Source of the DNA: an uncultured Alphaproteobacteria bacterium
GTDB lineage: Bacteria > Pseudomonadota > Alphaproteobacteria > HIMB59 > GCA-002718135
Reading direction: 5' to 3'
Assembly (NCBI GenBank): GCA_902615745.1
Contig: CACMQB010000002.1
Coordinates: 62,001 to 126,000, forward strand
DNA length: 64,000 bases
A program made the translations under genes and the position numbers. How positions within the stretch are numbered: the first letter of the stretch is position 1; each line of letters begins with the position of its first letter. Positions 1-8,912 of the stretch are shown here, piece by piece. Below the pieces are notes generated by a model. That model was not told the origin of the DNA. It saw only the letters and a program-made list of their open reading frames with translations, and did no database searches.

Positions 1-57
1 ACCGCAAAATATAATATAGAAAATTCATCAGAAGATGAAAAAAAGAACGATTCATAA
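1..57 (+). CDS. C-terminal end of an upstream gene, possibly RNA polymerase omega subunit (partial)
   Basis: Only one frame is open from the window edge: 18 codons then TAA at 55-57. The tail is short, hydrophilic and acidic. In alphaproteobacteria rpoZ usually sits directly before the relA/spoT homologue, and omega subunits end in an acidic tail, so rpoZ is the natural guess. The fragment is too short to identify on its own, so no symbol is given. Confidence 0.45.
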   Translation, partial: TAKYNIENSSEDEKKNDS

Positions 58-100
58 TAAAACTAAACAGTAAATAAAATAAATAATTTAAATATTATTT

Positions 101-2224
101 ATGACTAAAGAAATTCATAAAGAAATAGAGTCAATTACATCATATCTCAGTAATTCAGAAAAAGATAAAGTAAGACATGCATTGATATTAAGTGAGGCAG
201 CTCATAGTAATCAACTTAGAAAGTCTGGAGATCCTTTTATAACTCATCCATTAGAGGTAGCAAAAATTTTAACTTCAATAAAATTAGATGCTGACTCTAT
301 AGTAGCTGGCTTACTTCATGATACTTTGGAAGATACAAATTTAAATATTGAAGAAATTAATAAAAATTTTGGAAATCAGATAGTAGAGCTTGTAGAGGGA
401 TTAACAAAAATAAATAAATACTCATTGAAAGTAAACAATCAAAAATTTGGAGAAAACTATAAGAAATTAATTTTAGCAACAACAAAAGATTTGAGAGTAA
501 TTTTAGTAAAGTTAGCTGACAGATTACACAATATGAGAACTATTCAATTTATTAAAGACGAAAATAAAAAAACTAAAATAGCGTTAGAAACACTCGAAGT
601 ATTTGCCCCCTTAGCTCAAAGATTAGGTATGAAGGAATGGCAAGATGAATTAGAAGATATTGCATTTGAAATAATAAATCCTGATGCAAAAAAAACAATT
701 AAAGAAAGATTGGAATATTTAAAATCAAAGGATGATAATATTGTTGATGAAATTAGATATGAGTTAAAAAACAATTTTTTTCAGGAGGATTTATTTTGTA
801 AGGTAGAAGGTAGAATTAAATCTCCATATTCAATATGGAATAAGATTAAAAATAAAAATATTTCTTTCGAACAACTTTCAGATATTATGGCTTTTAGAGT
901 TATTACTAATTCAACTAGAGAATGTTATAGATGCTTAGGCATAATCCATAGACAATATCCTTATATTCAAGGAAGGTTCAAAGATTTTATTTCATCTCCC
1001 AAATCAAATGGATACAGAGCTTTACATACATCAGTAATGGGGCCAAAAAATAAAAAAATTGAAATTCAATTTCGTTCAAACATAATGAATCAAATTGCTG
1101 ATTTTGGTGTTGCTTCTCATTGGAAATATAAAGATCCAAAAAAAATAAAAGAAAAAGACGCAAGAGAATATAAGTGGGTATATGATTTAGTAGATTCAAT
1201 GAATTCATCAGTTACTCAAGATGAATTAATTCAAAACTCAAAATTAAAAGTATTTCAGAATGATATTTTTGTTTTTACTCCGAAAGGAGATCTTATAGAA
1301 TTGCCTAAAAATGCAACTCCTGTAGATTTTGCATACGCGATACATAGTCAGATAGGTGATAAATGTGTAGCAGCTAAAATTAATGATAAACTACAGCCAT
1401 TAAAAACGATTTTAAATAATGGCGATCAAATAGAAATTATTACTTCAGAGTCTTCACAACCTTCCCCTCTATGGCAAAGATTTGCAGTAACAACAAAAGT
1501 CAAATCACAACTAAGAAGATTTTTTAGATTTAAAAAGAAAGAGGAGCATATAATTTTTGGAAGAGAAATATTGCTTAATTTTTTCCAAAAAGAGAATTAT
1601 GAATTTAATAAAAATACTGAAAAAAAAATACTCAATGATTTTAATTACAAATCGATAGATGATGTATATGCATCAATAGGTTCAGGAGAAATTACAGCAC
1701 TTTCTGTAATTAAAAAAATTTATCCTGAATATAATTATATTCCAGTTTCTAAGTTTAATGAAAATATTCAAAATCCTATAAAATTAAAAGGATTAACAGC
1801 TGGAATGTCATATCATTTGGCTGGTTGTTGTTCTCCTTTAAAAGGAGATAGTATTGTAGGAATAGTAACTGCTGGAATTGGTGTCGCTGTTCACACACTT
1901 GATTGTGACACACTTACTTCATATCAAGATGCTCCAGATAGATGGCTAAATATCTCTTGGGATAATAAAAGTAATTTAGAAACAGTATCAAATGCAAGAA
2001 TTGTTGTTGTATTATTTAATAAGCCGGGAAGTCTTGGAAAGGTTACAACAGTTATCGCAAAAAATAATGGTAATATTTCAAACATTCTTTTTTCCGTCAG
2101 GAAACCTGATTTTTTTGAGATTATAATCGACATTGAAGTTCGTGACGCTAATCATTTACAAAATATAATTGCAGCATTAAGAATGGAAAAAGAAGTATCT
2201 TCTTTAGAGAGATTAAAAGGTTAA
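101..2224 (+). CDS. rsh: Bifunctional (p)ppGpp synthetase/hydrolase (RelA/SpoT homologue)
   Basis: This 707-residue cytosolic enzyme makes and degrades the alarmone (p)ppGpp. The N-terminal HD hydrolase domain is intact (HPLEVA near residue 49, HDTLEDT at 73-79, RLHNMRT). The synthetase domain follows with RIKSPYSIW, AFRVIT and the FKDFISSPKSNGYRALHT block. Next come a TGS domain (FTPKGDLIELP, about residues 390-450), a conserved Cys region (AGCCSPLKGD) and a C-terminal ACT domain. Both catalytic halves keep their motifs, so it is probably bifunctional, and it may be the only long Rsh enzyme in a small genome. It ends 2 bases before acpS and heads the downstream operon. Confidence 0.96.
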   Translation: MTKEIHKEIESITSYLSNSEKDKVRHALILSEAAHSNQLRKSGDPFITHPLEVAKILTSIKLDADSIVAGLLHDTLEDTNLNIEEINKNFGNQIVELVEGLTKINKYSLKVNNQKFGENYKKLILATTKDLRVILVKLADRLHNMRTIQFIKDENKKTKIALETLEVFAPLAQRLGMKEWQDELEDIAFEIINPDAKKTIKERLEYLKSKDDNIVDEIRYELKNNFFQEDLFCKVEGRIKSPYSIWNKIKNKNISFEQLSDIMAFRVITNSTRECYRCLGIIHRQYPYIQGRFKDFISSPKSNGYRALHTSVMGPKNKKIEIQFRSNIMNQIADFGVASHWKYKDPKKIKEKDAREYKWVYDLVDSMNSSVTQDELIQNSKLKVFQNDIFVFTPKGDLIELPKNATPVDFAYAIHSQIGDKCVAAKINDKLQPLKTILNNGDQIEIITSESSQPSPLWQRFAVTTKVKSQLRRFFRFKKKEEHIIFGREILLNFFQKENYEFNKNTEKKILNDFNYKSIDDVYASIGSGEITALSVIKKIYPEYNYIPVSKFNENIQNPIKLKGLTAGMSYHLAGCCSPLKGDSIVGIVTAGIGVAVHTLDCDTLTSYQDAPDRWLNISWDNKSNLETVSNARIVVVLFNKPGSLGKVTTVIAKNNGNISNILFSVRKPDFFEIIIDIEVRDANHLQNIIAALRMEKEVSSLERLKG

Positions 2225-2226
2225 AT

Positions 2227-2613
2227 ATGATTCTTGGTAATGGAATAGATATTATTGATATTAATAGAATAAGAAGAGTAATAGATAAATATGGTAAAAG
2301 ATTTAAAGAAAGATGTTTTAGTATTTCTGAGATAGAAAGATCAGAAAAAAGATTAAACTCTGTTGAATCATATGCAAAAAGATATGCTGCAAAAGAAGCT
2401 TGCGCAAAAGCTTTAGGTACAGGTTTAGCTAGAGGAATATATTGGAAAGATATTGAGGTTACTAATAATCAATATGGTAAACCATTTATAAAACTTCATG
2501 GTAAAGCAAAGAAAATTTTTAATAATATGAATAAAAATTCTACTACACAAATTGAAGTATCTCTTTCTGATGAAAAAAAATATGCAATAGCAAATGTGAC
2601 AATTTATGAATAA
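2227..2613 (+). CDS. acpS: Holo-[acyl-carrier-protein] synthase
   Basis: This enzyme transfers 4'-phosphopantetheine from CoA to apo-ACP and so activates fatty acid synthesis. The 128-residue length is normal. The metal-binding Asp is in GIDIID (D8) and the second acidic ligand is in RYAAKEA (E57), followed by the AKALGTG segment. It lies between rsh and lepB, the usual alphaproteobacterial order, and its last 8 bases overlap the lepB start, implying translational coupling. Confidence 0.95.
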   Translation: MILGNGIDIIDINRIRRVIDKYGKRFKERCFSISEIERSEKRLNSVESYAKRYAAKEACAKALGTGLARGIYWKDIEVTNNQYGKPFIKLHGKAKKIFNNMNKNSTTQIEVSLSDEKKYAIANVTIYE

Positions 2614-3340
2614 ATCAAAAAAAAATAGTTTTTTTGCTAATTTGAAATCAATACTTATAGCAATCTTTATAGCTTTACTAATTAGATCATTTATTTTTGA
2701 GCCATTTAATATACCTTCAGGATCAATGAAACCTAATCTTCTTGTTGGAGATTTTATTTTTGTTTCAAAATATTCATATGGCTTTTCAAAACACTCTCTT
2801 CCATTTTCCATTCCTATAATACCCGGTAAAATATTTTCAAAAACGCCAGAGAGAGGAGATGTAGTAGTTTTTAAAACTCCTGAAAATAATAGAACTGATT
2901 ATATTAAAAGAGTTATTGGTCTGCCAGGTGATAAAATAGAAATTAAAAATGGTATTATTTTTATTAATGGATCAGAAATTCTAAGAAAAAAACTAAATGA
3001 TTTTATAGATACAGATAACAACACGAGTAACAAAAGAGTTAGAATGTATAATGAATATTTTTTTAACAAAGAAATCAACATTCTTGATATTACAGACAAT
3101 GGTATAGTGGATAATACTCAGTTATTTAATGTCCCAGAAAATCATTTTTTTGTAATGGGTGATAATAGAGATAATTCACAAGATAGTAGATTTATAAGTA
3201 CAGTTGGTTTCATTCCTTATGAAAATTTAGTAGGTAAAGCGCAGTTTATTTTCTTTTCTTTGGAAAATGCAAGATTTTTACAGATATGGAAATGGCCTAA
3301 CTCAATTAGATATGAAAGAATTTTTCAAAAAATTCAATGA
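2606..3340 (+). CDS. lepB: Signal peptidase I
   Basis: This inner-membrane serine protease removes Sec and Tat signal peptides. It has 244 residues with one N-terminal membrane segment (about 13-30). The nucleophile lies in PSGSM (S40) and the general-base lysine in DYIKRVIGLPGD (K101). The third signature, MGDNRDNSQDSR, is near residue 180. It overlaps acpS by 8 bases and rnc by 4 bases (ATGA), so it is part of one co-translated chain. Likely substrates in this window include the TRAP, ThiB and sugar-binding proteins. Confidence 0.96.
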   Translation: MNKSKKNSFFANLKSILIAIFIALLIRSFIFEPFNIPSGSMKPNLLVGDFIFVSKYSYGFSKHSLPFSIPIIPGKIFSKTPERGDVVVFKTPENNRTDYIKRVIGLPGDKIEIKNGIIFINGSEILRKKLNDFIDTDNNTSNKRVRMYNEYFFNKEINILDITDNGIVDNTQLFNVPENHFFVMGDNRDNSQDSRFISTVGFIPYENLVGKAQFIFFSLENARFLQIWKWPNSIRYERIFQKIQ

Positions 3341-4044
3341 TAGAAATTAAAAAAATCAAACTATTTGAAAAAAAAATAAATTATAAGTTTAAAAATAGCA
3401 AATTGTTAATTCAATCCTTAACTCATCCAAGTTTCTATTTAGAAAATGAAAAAAAAATTAAAATAAATGAATTTGAAAGATTTGAATTTTTAGGTGATAG
3501 AGTACTAGGATTAATTATAGCAAATTTATTATTTTCAAAATATAAAAAGTTTAATGAAGGTGATTTATCTAAAAAATATTCTTATTTAGTTCAAAAAAAA
3601 TTTTTGTTTAAAATTTCTCAAGAATTACAAATAGAAGATGTGCTTCAATATAATTATAAGAAAAAAAATAATAAAATGTTAAATTCAATTTTTTCAGATT
3701 CAGTAGAGTCATTAATTGGAGCAATATTTATAGATGGAGGATATAATTCTTCTTTTGATTTTATAAATAAATTTTGGTCAAAACATCTAGATATTGAAGT
3801 TTCTAAAACCTTAGATCCAAAAACTTTATTACAAGAAATATCACAACAACTTTATAAAAAACTTCCCGAATATAAATTAATCAAAAAAGAGGGGCCACCT
3901 CATTCACCCACATTCACTGTTTCAGTTAAAGTTGTAAATTTAAATAAGATTAATTCAAAAGGTTCTTCAATAAGAGATGCTGAGAGAAATGCAGCAGAAA
4001 TTATATTAAAAAAAATTAATGAAAAAAAAAATATTAAAAATTAG
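3337..4044 (+). CDS. rnc: Ribonuclease III
   Basis: This double-strand-specific endoribonuclease processes rRNA precursors and structured mRNAs. It has 235 residues. The catalytic domain carries the signature ERFEFLGDRVLG (from residue 47) and a second acidic cluster, DSVESLIGAIFIDGG. The C-terminal double-stranded RNA-binding domain covers roughly residues 160-232. The start overlaps lepB by 4 bases and the end overlaps era by 26 bases; rnc-era is a conserved pair linking rRNA processing to 30S assembly. Confidence 0.96.
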   Translation: MIEIKKIKLFEKKINYKFKNSKLLIQSLTHPSFYLENEKKIKINEFERFEFLGDRVLGLIIANLLFSKYKKFNEGDLSKKYSYLVQKKFLFKISQELQIEDVLQYNYKKKNNKMLNSIFSDSVESLIGAIFIDGGYNSSFDFINKFWSKHLDIEVSKTLDPKTLLQEISQQLYKKLPEYKLIKKEGPPHSPTFTVSVKVVNLNKINSKGSSIRDAERNAAEIILKKINEKKNIKN

Positions 4045-4876
4045 TCTTGTCGGTAAGACTAATGCAGGTAAATCAACTTTATTAAATAACCTTGTTGGTG
4101 AGAAAATTTCAATAACAAACAAAAAAATTAACACTACTGAAGATTTTGTAATTGGTATTGTTAATATTAAAAATACTCAACTAGTTCTATATGATACACC
4201 TGGTATCAGCTTTCTTAGAGATAATAAATCTCAAAAAACTAAATTGAAGAAAAATTTATGGGAAGGTCTAAATCAATCAGATATTATTTTGTATTTAATT
4301 GATTCAAAAAGGATAGAATTAAATGATTTACAAAATGACTTTCCTAAACTTTATGAATTAAAAAAGAATATTTCAATTATTTTTAATAAAACCGATTTGA
4401 TAAAAGCTGAAAATTTACTTAAGCATATAAAATTAATTACAGAAAAATATAAAATAGAGAAATTTTTTAACATATCAGCTAAAAAAAAATTAGGTTTTAA
4501 AAATTTAATTGATTATCTTTTAAAGAAATCAAAATATGGAAGGTGGCTATATAAGGATGATGAAATCACAGACAAAGATGATATTTTTATCACCAATGAA
4601 TGCACAAGAAATGAAATACTTACATTAATTCATAAAGAAATTCCATATAATATAGAAGTAACTAATAAAACTTTTAAGTATTTGAAAAATGGACAGCTAA
4701 AAATAAAGCAAGATATTATTATTAAAAATGATAGATACAAAAAAATATTATTAGGCAGAAAAGGATCTAAAATAAAAGATATTAGAATAAAAAGTCAAAA
4801 AGAAATTTCTAATATTTTAGATGTAAAAACTCATCTTTATATTAATATTATTTCATCAGATGCAAAAAAAATTTAA
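4019..4876 (+). CDS. era: GTPase Era (30S ribosome assembly)
   Basis: Era binds the 3' end of 16S rRNA and checks 30S maturation. The 285-residue protein has the G1 loop GKTNAGKST near residue 12, G3 in YDTPG, G4 in NKTD and a C-terminal KH domain with LLGRKGSKIKDI. The chosen start gives the usual short lead-in before the first beta strand although it overlaps rnc by 26 bases. The end overlaps recO by 17 bases. Confidence 0.95.
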   Translation: MKKKILKISLVGKTNAGKSTLLNNLVGEKISITNKKINTTEDFVIGIVNIKNTQLVLYDTPGISFLRDNKSQKTKLKKNLWEGLNQSDIILYLIDSKRIELNDLQNDFPKLYELKKNISIIFNKTDLIKAENLLKHIKLITEKYKIEKFFNISAKKKLGFKNLIDYLLKKSKYGRWLYKDDEITDKDDIFITNECTRNEILTLIHKEIPYNIEVTNKTFKYLKNGQLKIKQDIIIKNDRYKKILLGRKGSKIKDIRIKSQKEISNILDVKTHLYINIISSDAKKI

Positions 4877-5576
4877 CGGAATACTTATACATTCAAAAGT
4901 TTTCAAAGATAATGATCTATTAATTAAATTTTTATCAGATACGGATGAAGTATTCTCAGGAATTGTATACGGTGGACTTTCAAAAAATAAGAAAAATATA
5001 ATGCAACTTGGTTTTTTTTTAAATTTGGATGTGACATACATTGGCAATCGTCCACCATCAATAAAAGCTGAATTATCAAAACCTTATTTATCGAGTGTTA
5101 TTAATGATAAATATAAACTAAGCTGTCTACTTTCCGTTGTATCTTTAATAAATGCCTCAGTAATTGAAGGACAGAAAATAAACCAAATATATAAAATTTC
5201 TAAAGAGTTTTTAGAAATTATGATTAGTAAAAAAAAATGGTTAAATTTCTTTTGTATCTACTTATTTGATTTACTTAAATATATTGGATACGAATTAGAT
5301 TATGTTAATAATAATAGATTGAAATATTTTGATACAGATACTTTAGAATTTAAAGAAAATTACTCAAACTATACTATTGATTTTCCTCATCATCTTTTTG
5401 TGAGTAATTCAAATATTGCATTCGATTATAACTCTTTAAATAATTTTTTTAAAATTTTTGAAATTATTTTTATTAAAAATCATTTATCAAATTTAAATCA
5501 TAAATTGCCAAATCAGTATATTTTATTTAAGAAAAATATAATCAGTTTTTTAGAAAAGAATGAACAAAACAATTAA
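4860..5576 (+). CDS. recO: DNA repair protein RecO
   Basis: RecO works with RecR to load RecA onto SSB-coated DNA in gap repair. The protein has 238 residues, the family's usual size, with an N-terminal OB-fold (GILIHSKVFKDNDLLIKFLS...) and an alpha-helical C-terminal part. Zinc-finger cysteines are not evident, as in many AT-rich alphaproteobacteria. Sequence conservation is low in this family; the position between era and parC is the strongest support. Confidence 0.88.
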   Translation: MQKKFNGILIHSKVFKDNDLLIKFLSDTDEVFSGIVYGGLSKNKKNIMQLGFFLNLDVTYIGNRPPSIKAELSKPYLSSVINDKYKLSCLLSVVSLINASVIEGQKINQIYKISKEFLEIMISKKKWLNFFCIYLFDLLKYIGYELDYVNNNRLKYFDTDTLEFKENYSNYTIDFPHHLFVSNSNIAFDYNSLNNFFKIFEIIFIKNHLSNLNHKLPNQYILFKKNIISFLEKNEQNN

Positions 5577-7752
5577 GTCTAAATTAGATACTATACTTAG
5601 TGAAAAGTATCTTTCTTATGCAATATCAACTATTGTTTCAAGATCATTACCTGATGTGAGGGACGGATTAAAACCTGTTCACCGCAGAATAATTTATTCA
5701 ATGTATCAACTAAAACTTTTCAAAAGTTCAAGTTATAAAAAATGTGCAAGAATTGTTGGTGATGTGATGGGTAAATTCCATCCCCATGGAGATCAAGCTA
5801 TTTATGATAGCTTAGTAAGGATGGCTCAAGATTTTTCCACAAGAATTACATTAGTAGATGGCCAGGGTAATTTTGGTAATATTGATGGTGATAATCCTGC
5901 AGCAATGCGATACACCGAGGCAAGATTGCAAGATTATACTAATTATTTTTTTGATGGTATCGAGGAGAACTCTGTAGATTTTAAAGAAAATTACGATGGC
6001 CAAAATTTAGAACCTGTGGTTCTACCATCTCAACTTCCTAATATTCTAATTAATGGAGCAATGGGAATAGCCGTGGGAATGGCCACTAATATTCCTCCTC
6101 ATAATATTGTTGAATTAATAGATGCATTAAAATTAATAATAAAAAAAAATAAAACTTCCCTAACTGAAATTTTAAAAATTATTAACGGACCAGATCTTCC
6201 CACAGGTGGTGAAATAATTTTAGACAGTAATGAAAAAAAACAAATTTATAAGAATGGCAAGGGATCATTTAATATTAATGCTAAATACCAAATAGAAGAA
6301 TTGAAAAATGGTTTGTATCAAATCATTATTACTGAAATTCCATATCAAGTTAATAAAGTTAAGATAATCGAACAACTTGCTAATAACATCAATAATAAAA
6401 AATTACCTTTAGATGATGTTGTTGATGAGTCAGATGAAAATATTAGAATAGTCTTAAAACCAAAGACCAGAAATATTGATTCTGAAAAATTAATAAGCTT
6501 ATGTTTTAAATTAACTGACTTATCTATTAAGTACTCTTGTAATTTTAATGTATTAATTGATGGTATAGAACCGAAACAAATTGGAATTATTGAAATATTA
6601 TCTAATTTTTTAGAACATCGAAAAGTTACCATTAAAAGAAAATCAAAATTTAATATAGAAAAAATTAAAAAGAGACTAGAAATTCTTAAGGGTTATCAAA
6701 TCGTTTTTAAAAACTTAAATTCAATAATTAAAATAATAAGAACTAAGGATAATCCCAAAAAAGAATTAATAAAAAAATATAAATTATCAGAATTACAATG
6801 TGAGTCAATTTTAAGTATGCGTTTAGGATCTCTTAGAAAGATTGATGAAAAAAATATTAAAGATGAAATCCAAAAACTAAATGAAGAGTTAAAATATCTT
6901 AATAAATTAATTAAAGATAAAAAAACATTAGATAAATTTATAGTAAATGAACTAGATCTTATAAAAAATAATTTAGATACTGATATAAAGGAGAGAAAAT
7001 CTTTAATTTCATCAGAACAAAATAATGATATTGATATTAGTATTGATGAATTTAAAGAAATTGAAAAATTCACTGTTATCATAAATAAAGATTTTCAGCT
7101 CAAGAGAATTAAAGAAATAACTGATGAAAAGGAAATTGAAAAAATAAAAAAAGAAAATCTATTTTCAGTTAATTTAAATTCAAATCAAAAAATACTTTTG
7201 TTTGTTTCTTCTGGTAAAGTTTACACGATAGATCCAAATATTTTACCAGGTGGAAATAGTAACCCCAAATCATTTATTTATTTTGTTGATAGTATGCCTA
7301 AAGATAAAATTGCTGGATTACTTTCATCAATCGATCAAGAACTTTTAATTGTATCAAAAAATGGCAAAGGATTTATTAGTAATACTGAGAATCTGGTAAC
7401 AAACCAAAAGAAAGGTAAGCAATTATTCAATTTAAAAAATAATGATGTAGTTATTAAAGTATTAAATATTTCAAAAAAACACATAGCTTGCGTTACAAAG
7501 TTACAAAAAATGTTAATTTTTGAAATTGATGCTTTGCCAACATTACAAAAGGGTGGAGGAGTTCAATTAATTAAAATTAAGAAAGATGATTTTTTATCCG
7601 ATGTCACTCAGTTAACTATCGAAGATGGATTAGAATGGAGCACTGGTTCTAAAAATAGAAAGTTAGAAGATGTTGAGTTTTGGATTGGAAAAAGAGCTCA
7701 GTCGGGAAAAAAAGTCCCTAAATATTTTAATAAAAATCTTAAATTTGATTAA
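5560..7752 (+). CDS. parC: DNA topoisomerase IV subunit A
   Basis: This is the DNA-cleaving subunit of topoisomerase IV, which decatenates daughter chromosomes. It has 730 residues. The breakage-reunion domain begins with SRSLPDVRDGLKPVHRRI, the catalytic tyrosine is Y118 in AAMRYTEARL, and GKFHPHGDQAIYD is the quinolone-pocket region. The C-terminal beta-propeller is short. The GyrA-box repeat is not seen, so ParC is preferred to GyrA, and the era-recO-parC order agrees. It overlaps recO by 17 bases and probably ends the operon. Confidence 0.93.
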   Translation: MNKTIKSKLDTILSEKYLSYAISTIVSRSLPDVRDGLKPVHRRIIYSMYQLKLFKSSSYKKCARIVGDVMGKFHPHGDQAIYDSLVRMAQDFSTRITLVDGQGNFGNIDGDNPAAMRYTEARLQDYTNYFFDGIEENSVDFKENYDGQNLEPVVLPSQLPNILINGAMGIAVGMATNIPPHNIVELIDALKLIIKKNKTSLTEILKIINGPDLPTGGEIILDSNEKKQIYKNGKGSFNINAKYQIEELKNGLYQIIITEIPYQVNKVKIIEQLANNINNKKLPLDDVVDESDENIRIVLKPKTRNIDSEKLISLCFKLTDLSIKYSCNFNVLIDGIEPKQIGIIEILSNFLEHRKVTIKRKSKFNIEKIKKRLEILKGYQIVFKNLNSIIKIIRTKDNPKKELIKKYKLSELQCESILSMRLGSLRKIDEKNIKDEIQKLNEELKYLNKLIKDKKTLDKFIVNELDLIKNNLDTDIKERKSLISSEQNNDIDISIDEFKEIEKFTVIINKDFQLKRIKEITDEKEIEKIKKENLFSVNLNSNQKILLFVSSGKVYTIDPNILPGGNSNPKSFIYFVDSMPKDKIAGLLSSIDQELLIVSKNGKGFISNTENLVTNQKKGKQLFNLKNNDVVIKVLNISKKHIACVTKLQKMLIFEIDALPTLQKGGGVQLIKIKKDDFLSDVTQLTIEDGLEWSTGSKNRKLEDVEFWIGKRAQSGKKVPKYFNKNLKFD

Positions 7753-7793
7753 TAAATACTTTTATTATAATTCAATAGGTTTAAAATTATTAT

Positions 7794-8912
7794 ATGAACA
7801 AACCTAATCTAAATACACAATCTGTTTTATCAATGAAAGGTGAGGGTTATTACTCTCAAAAAACTGTTGGGGCAAAAAATGCTATAGATAAAATGGAAGT
7901 ATTAATTGAAGAAGCCTTTAAAAATATTCCTAAAGTTGACAAACTTAGAATAGCTGATTTTGGCAGTGCTGATGGCGGTACAAGTCAAGAAATGTGGTTT
8001 AATATTATTGAAAAAATAAAAAAATCTGGAGATAATAGAGAAATTGAAATGTTGTATACTGATTTAGCATCTAATGACTTTTCAGTTTTATTTAAAATGA
8101 TGCAAGGAATGCAAGGTAATGATAATTTTGCTTACCAGAATAAATTTGAAAATGTTTTCGTGCACGGATGTGGTACAGGTTTTCATAAACAATTGATGTC
8201 TAATAATAGTTTATCCTTAGGATTCTCTGCGACTGCAATGCACTATGTTTCAGAAAGACCATGTTTGATAAATAACCATGTTCATATGGTAGGTTCAAAT
8301 GAAGAAGAAAAAAAACAATTTAAAAACCAAGCTCTAAAAGATTGGGAAACAATTTTATTAAATAGATCAAATGAATTAGTTCCAGGTGGAAGGTTCATTT
8401 GTATAAATTTTGGAATAGATGAAAAGGGTCGATATTTAGGTAACACTGGCGGTCATAACATGTTTAATAATTTTTCTAAACATTGGAAAAATTTAGAGCA
8501 AAAAGGAATTATTACAAATGAAGAATTTATTAATGCTACTTTTACTCAACATTATAGAACTGTTGAAGAATTTAGAAAACCTTTTGATGACCCTAATTCA
8601 GAAATATCAAAATCTGGGTTGATTCTTAAAAGATGCGAAACTATGTTTACCGATTGCCCTTTTAAAGTTCATTATAATAAAAATAAATCTACTATGTCAT
8701 CAAGAGAATATGCTGAAACATTAATACCAACAATGAGAAGTTGGTCAGAAACTGTATTTAAAACAGCATTAGAAAAAAGAAATCCTAATGAGATAAATCA
8801 AATTGTCGATCAATTTTATAATGCTTATCTTGAGGAAGTAACAGTAAATCCCTCAGGTCATGCAATGGATTATATTCATATAGTAATGGATATAGAAAAA
8901 AAAATTAACTAA
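7794..8912 (+). CDS. SABATH-type SAM-dependent carboxyl methyltransferase
   Basis: The 372-residue protein resembles plant salicylate/jasmonate carboxyl methyltransferases (SABATH family, Pfam Methyltransf_7). Matching blocks are the N-terminal SMKGEGYYSQKT (plant MNGG.G..SYA.NS), the SAM loop ADFGSADGGTSQ near residues 59-70, the acidic TDLASNDF motif, and AMHYVSERP where plants have LMWLSQVP. A PGGRFICINFG strand follows. The family moves a methyl group from SAM to a carboxylate of a small acid or hormone; the substrate here cannot be told. It stands alone, converging on dctM with a 4-base overlap. Confidence 0.8.
   Translation: MNKPNLNTQSVLSMKGEGYYSQKTVGAKNAIDKMEVLIEEAFKNIPKVDKLRIADFGSADGGTSQEMWFNIIEKIKKSGDNREIEMLYTDLASNDFSVLFKMMQGMQGNDNFAYQNKFENVFVHGCGTGFHKQLMSNNSLSLGFSATAMHYVSERPCLINNHVHMVGSNEEEKKQFKNQALKDWETILLNRSNELVPGGRFICINFGIDEKGRYLGNTGGHNMFNNFSKHWKNLEQKGIITNEEFINATFTQHYRTVEEFRKPFDDPNSEISKSGLILKRCETMFTDCPFKVHYNKNKSTMSSREYAETLIPTMRSWSETVFKTALEKRNPNEINQIVDQFYNAYLEEVTVNPSGHAMDYIHIVMDIEKKIN

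Noticed and set aside
5770-5820. Gln at the quinolone-pocket Ser position of ParC as a resistance mutation.
   Set aside because: Gln at this place is, from memory, normal in alphaproteobacterial ParC, so it is probably lineage-typical and not a resistance signal.
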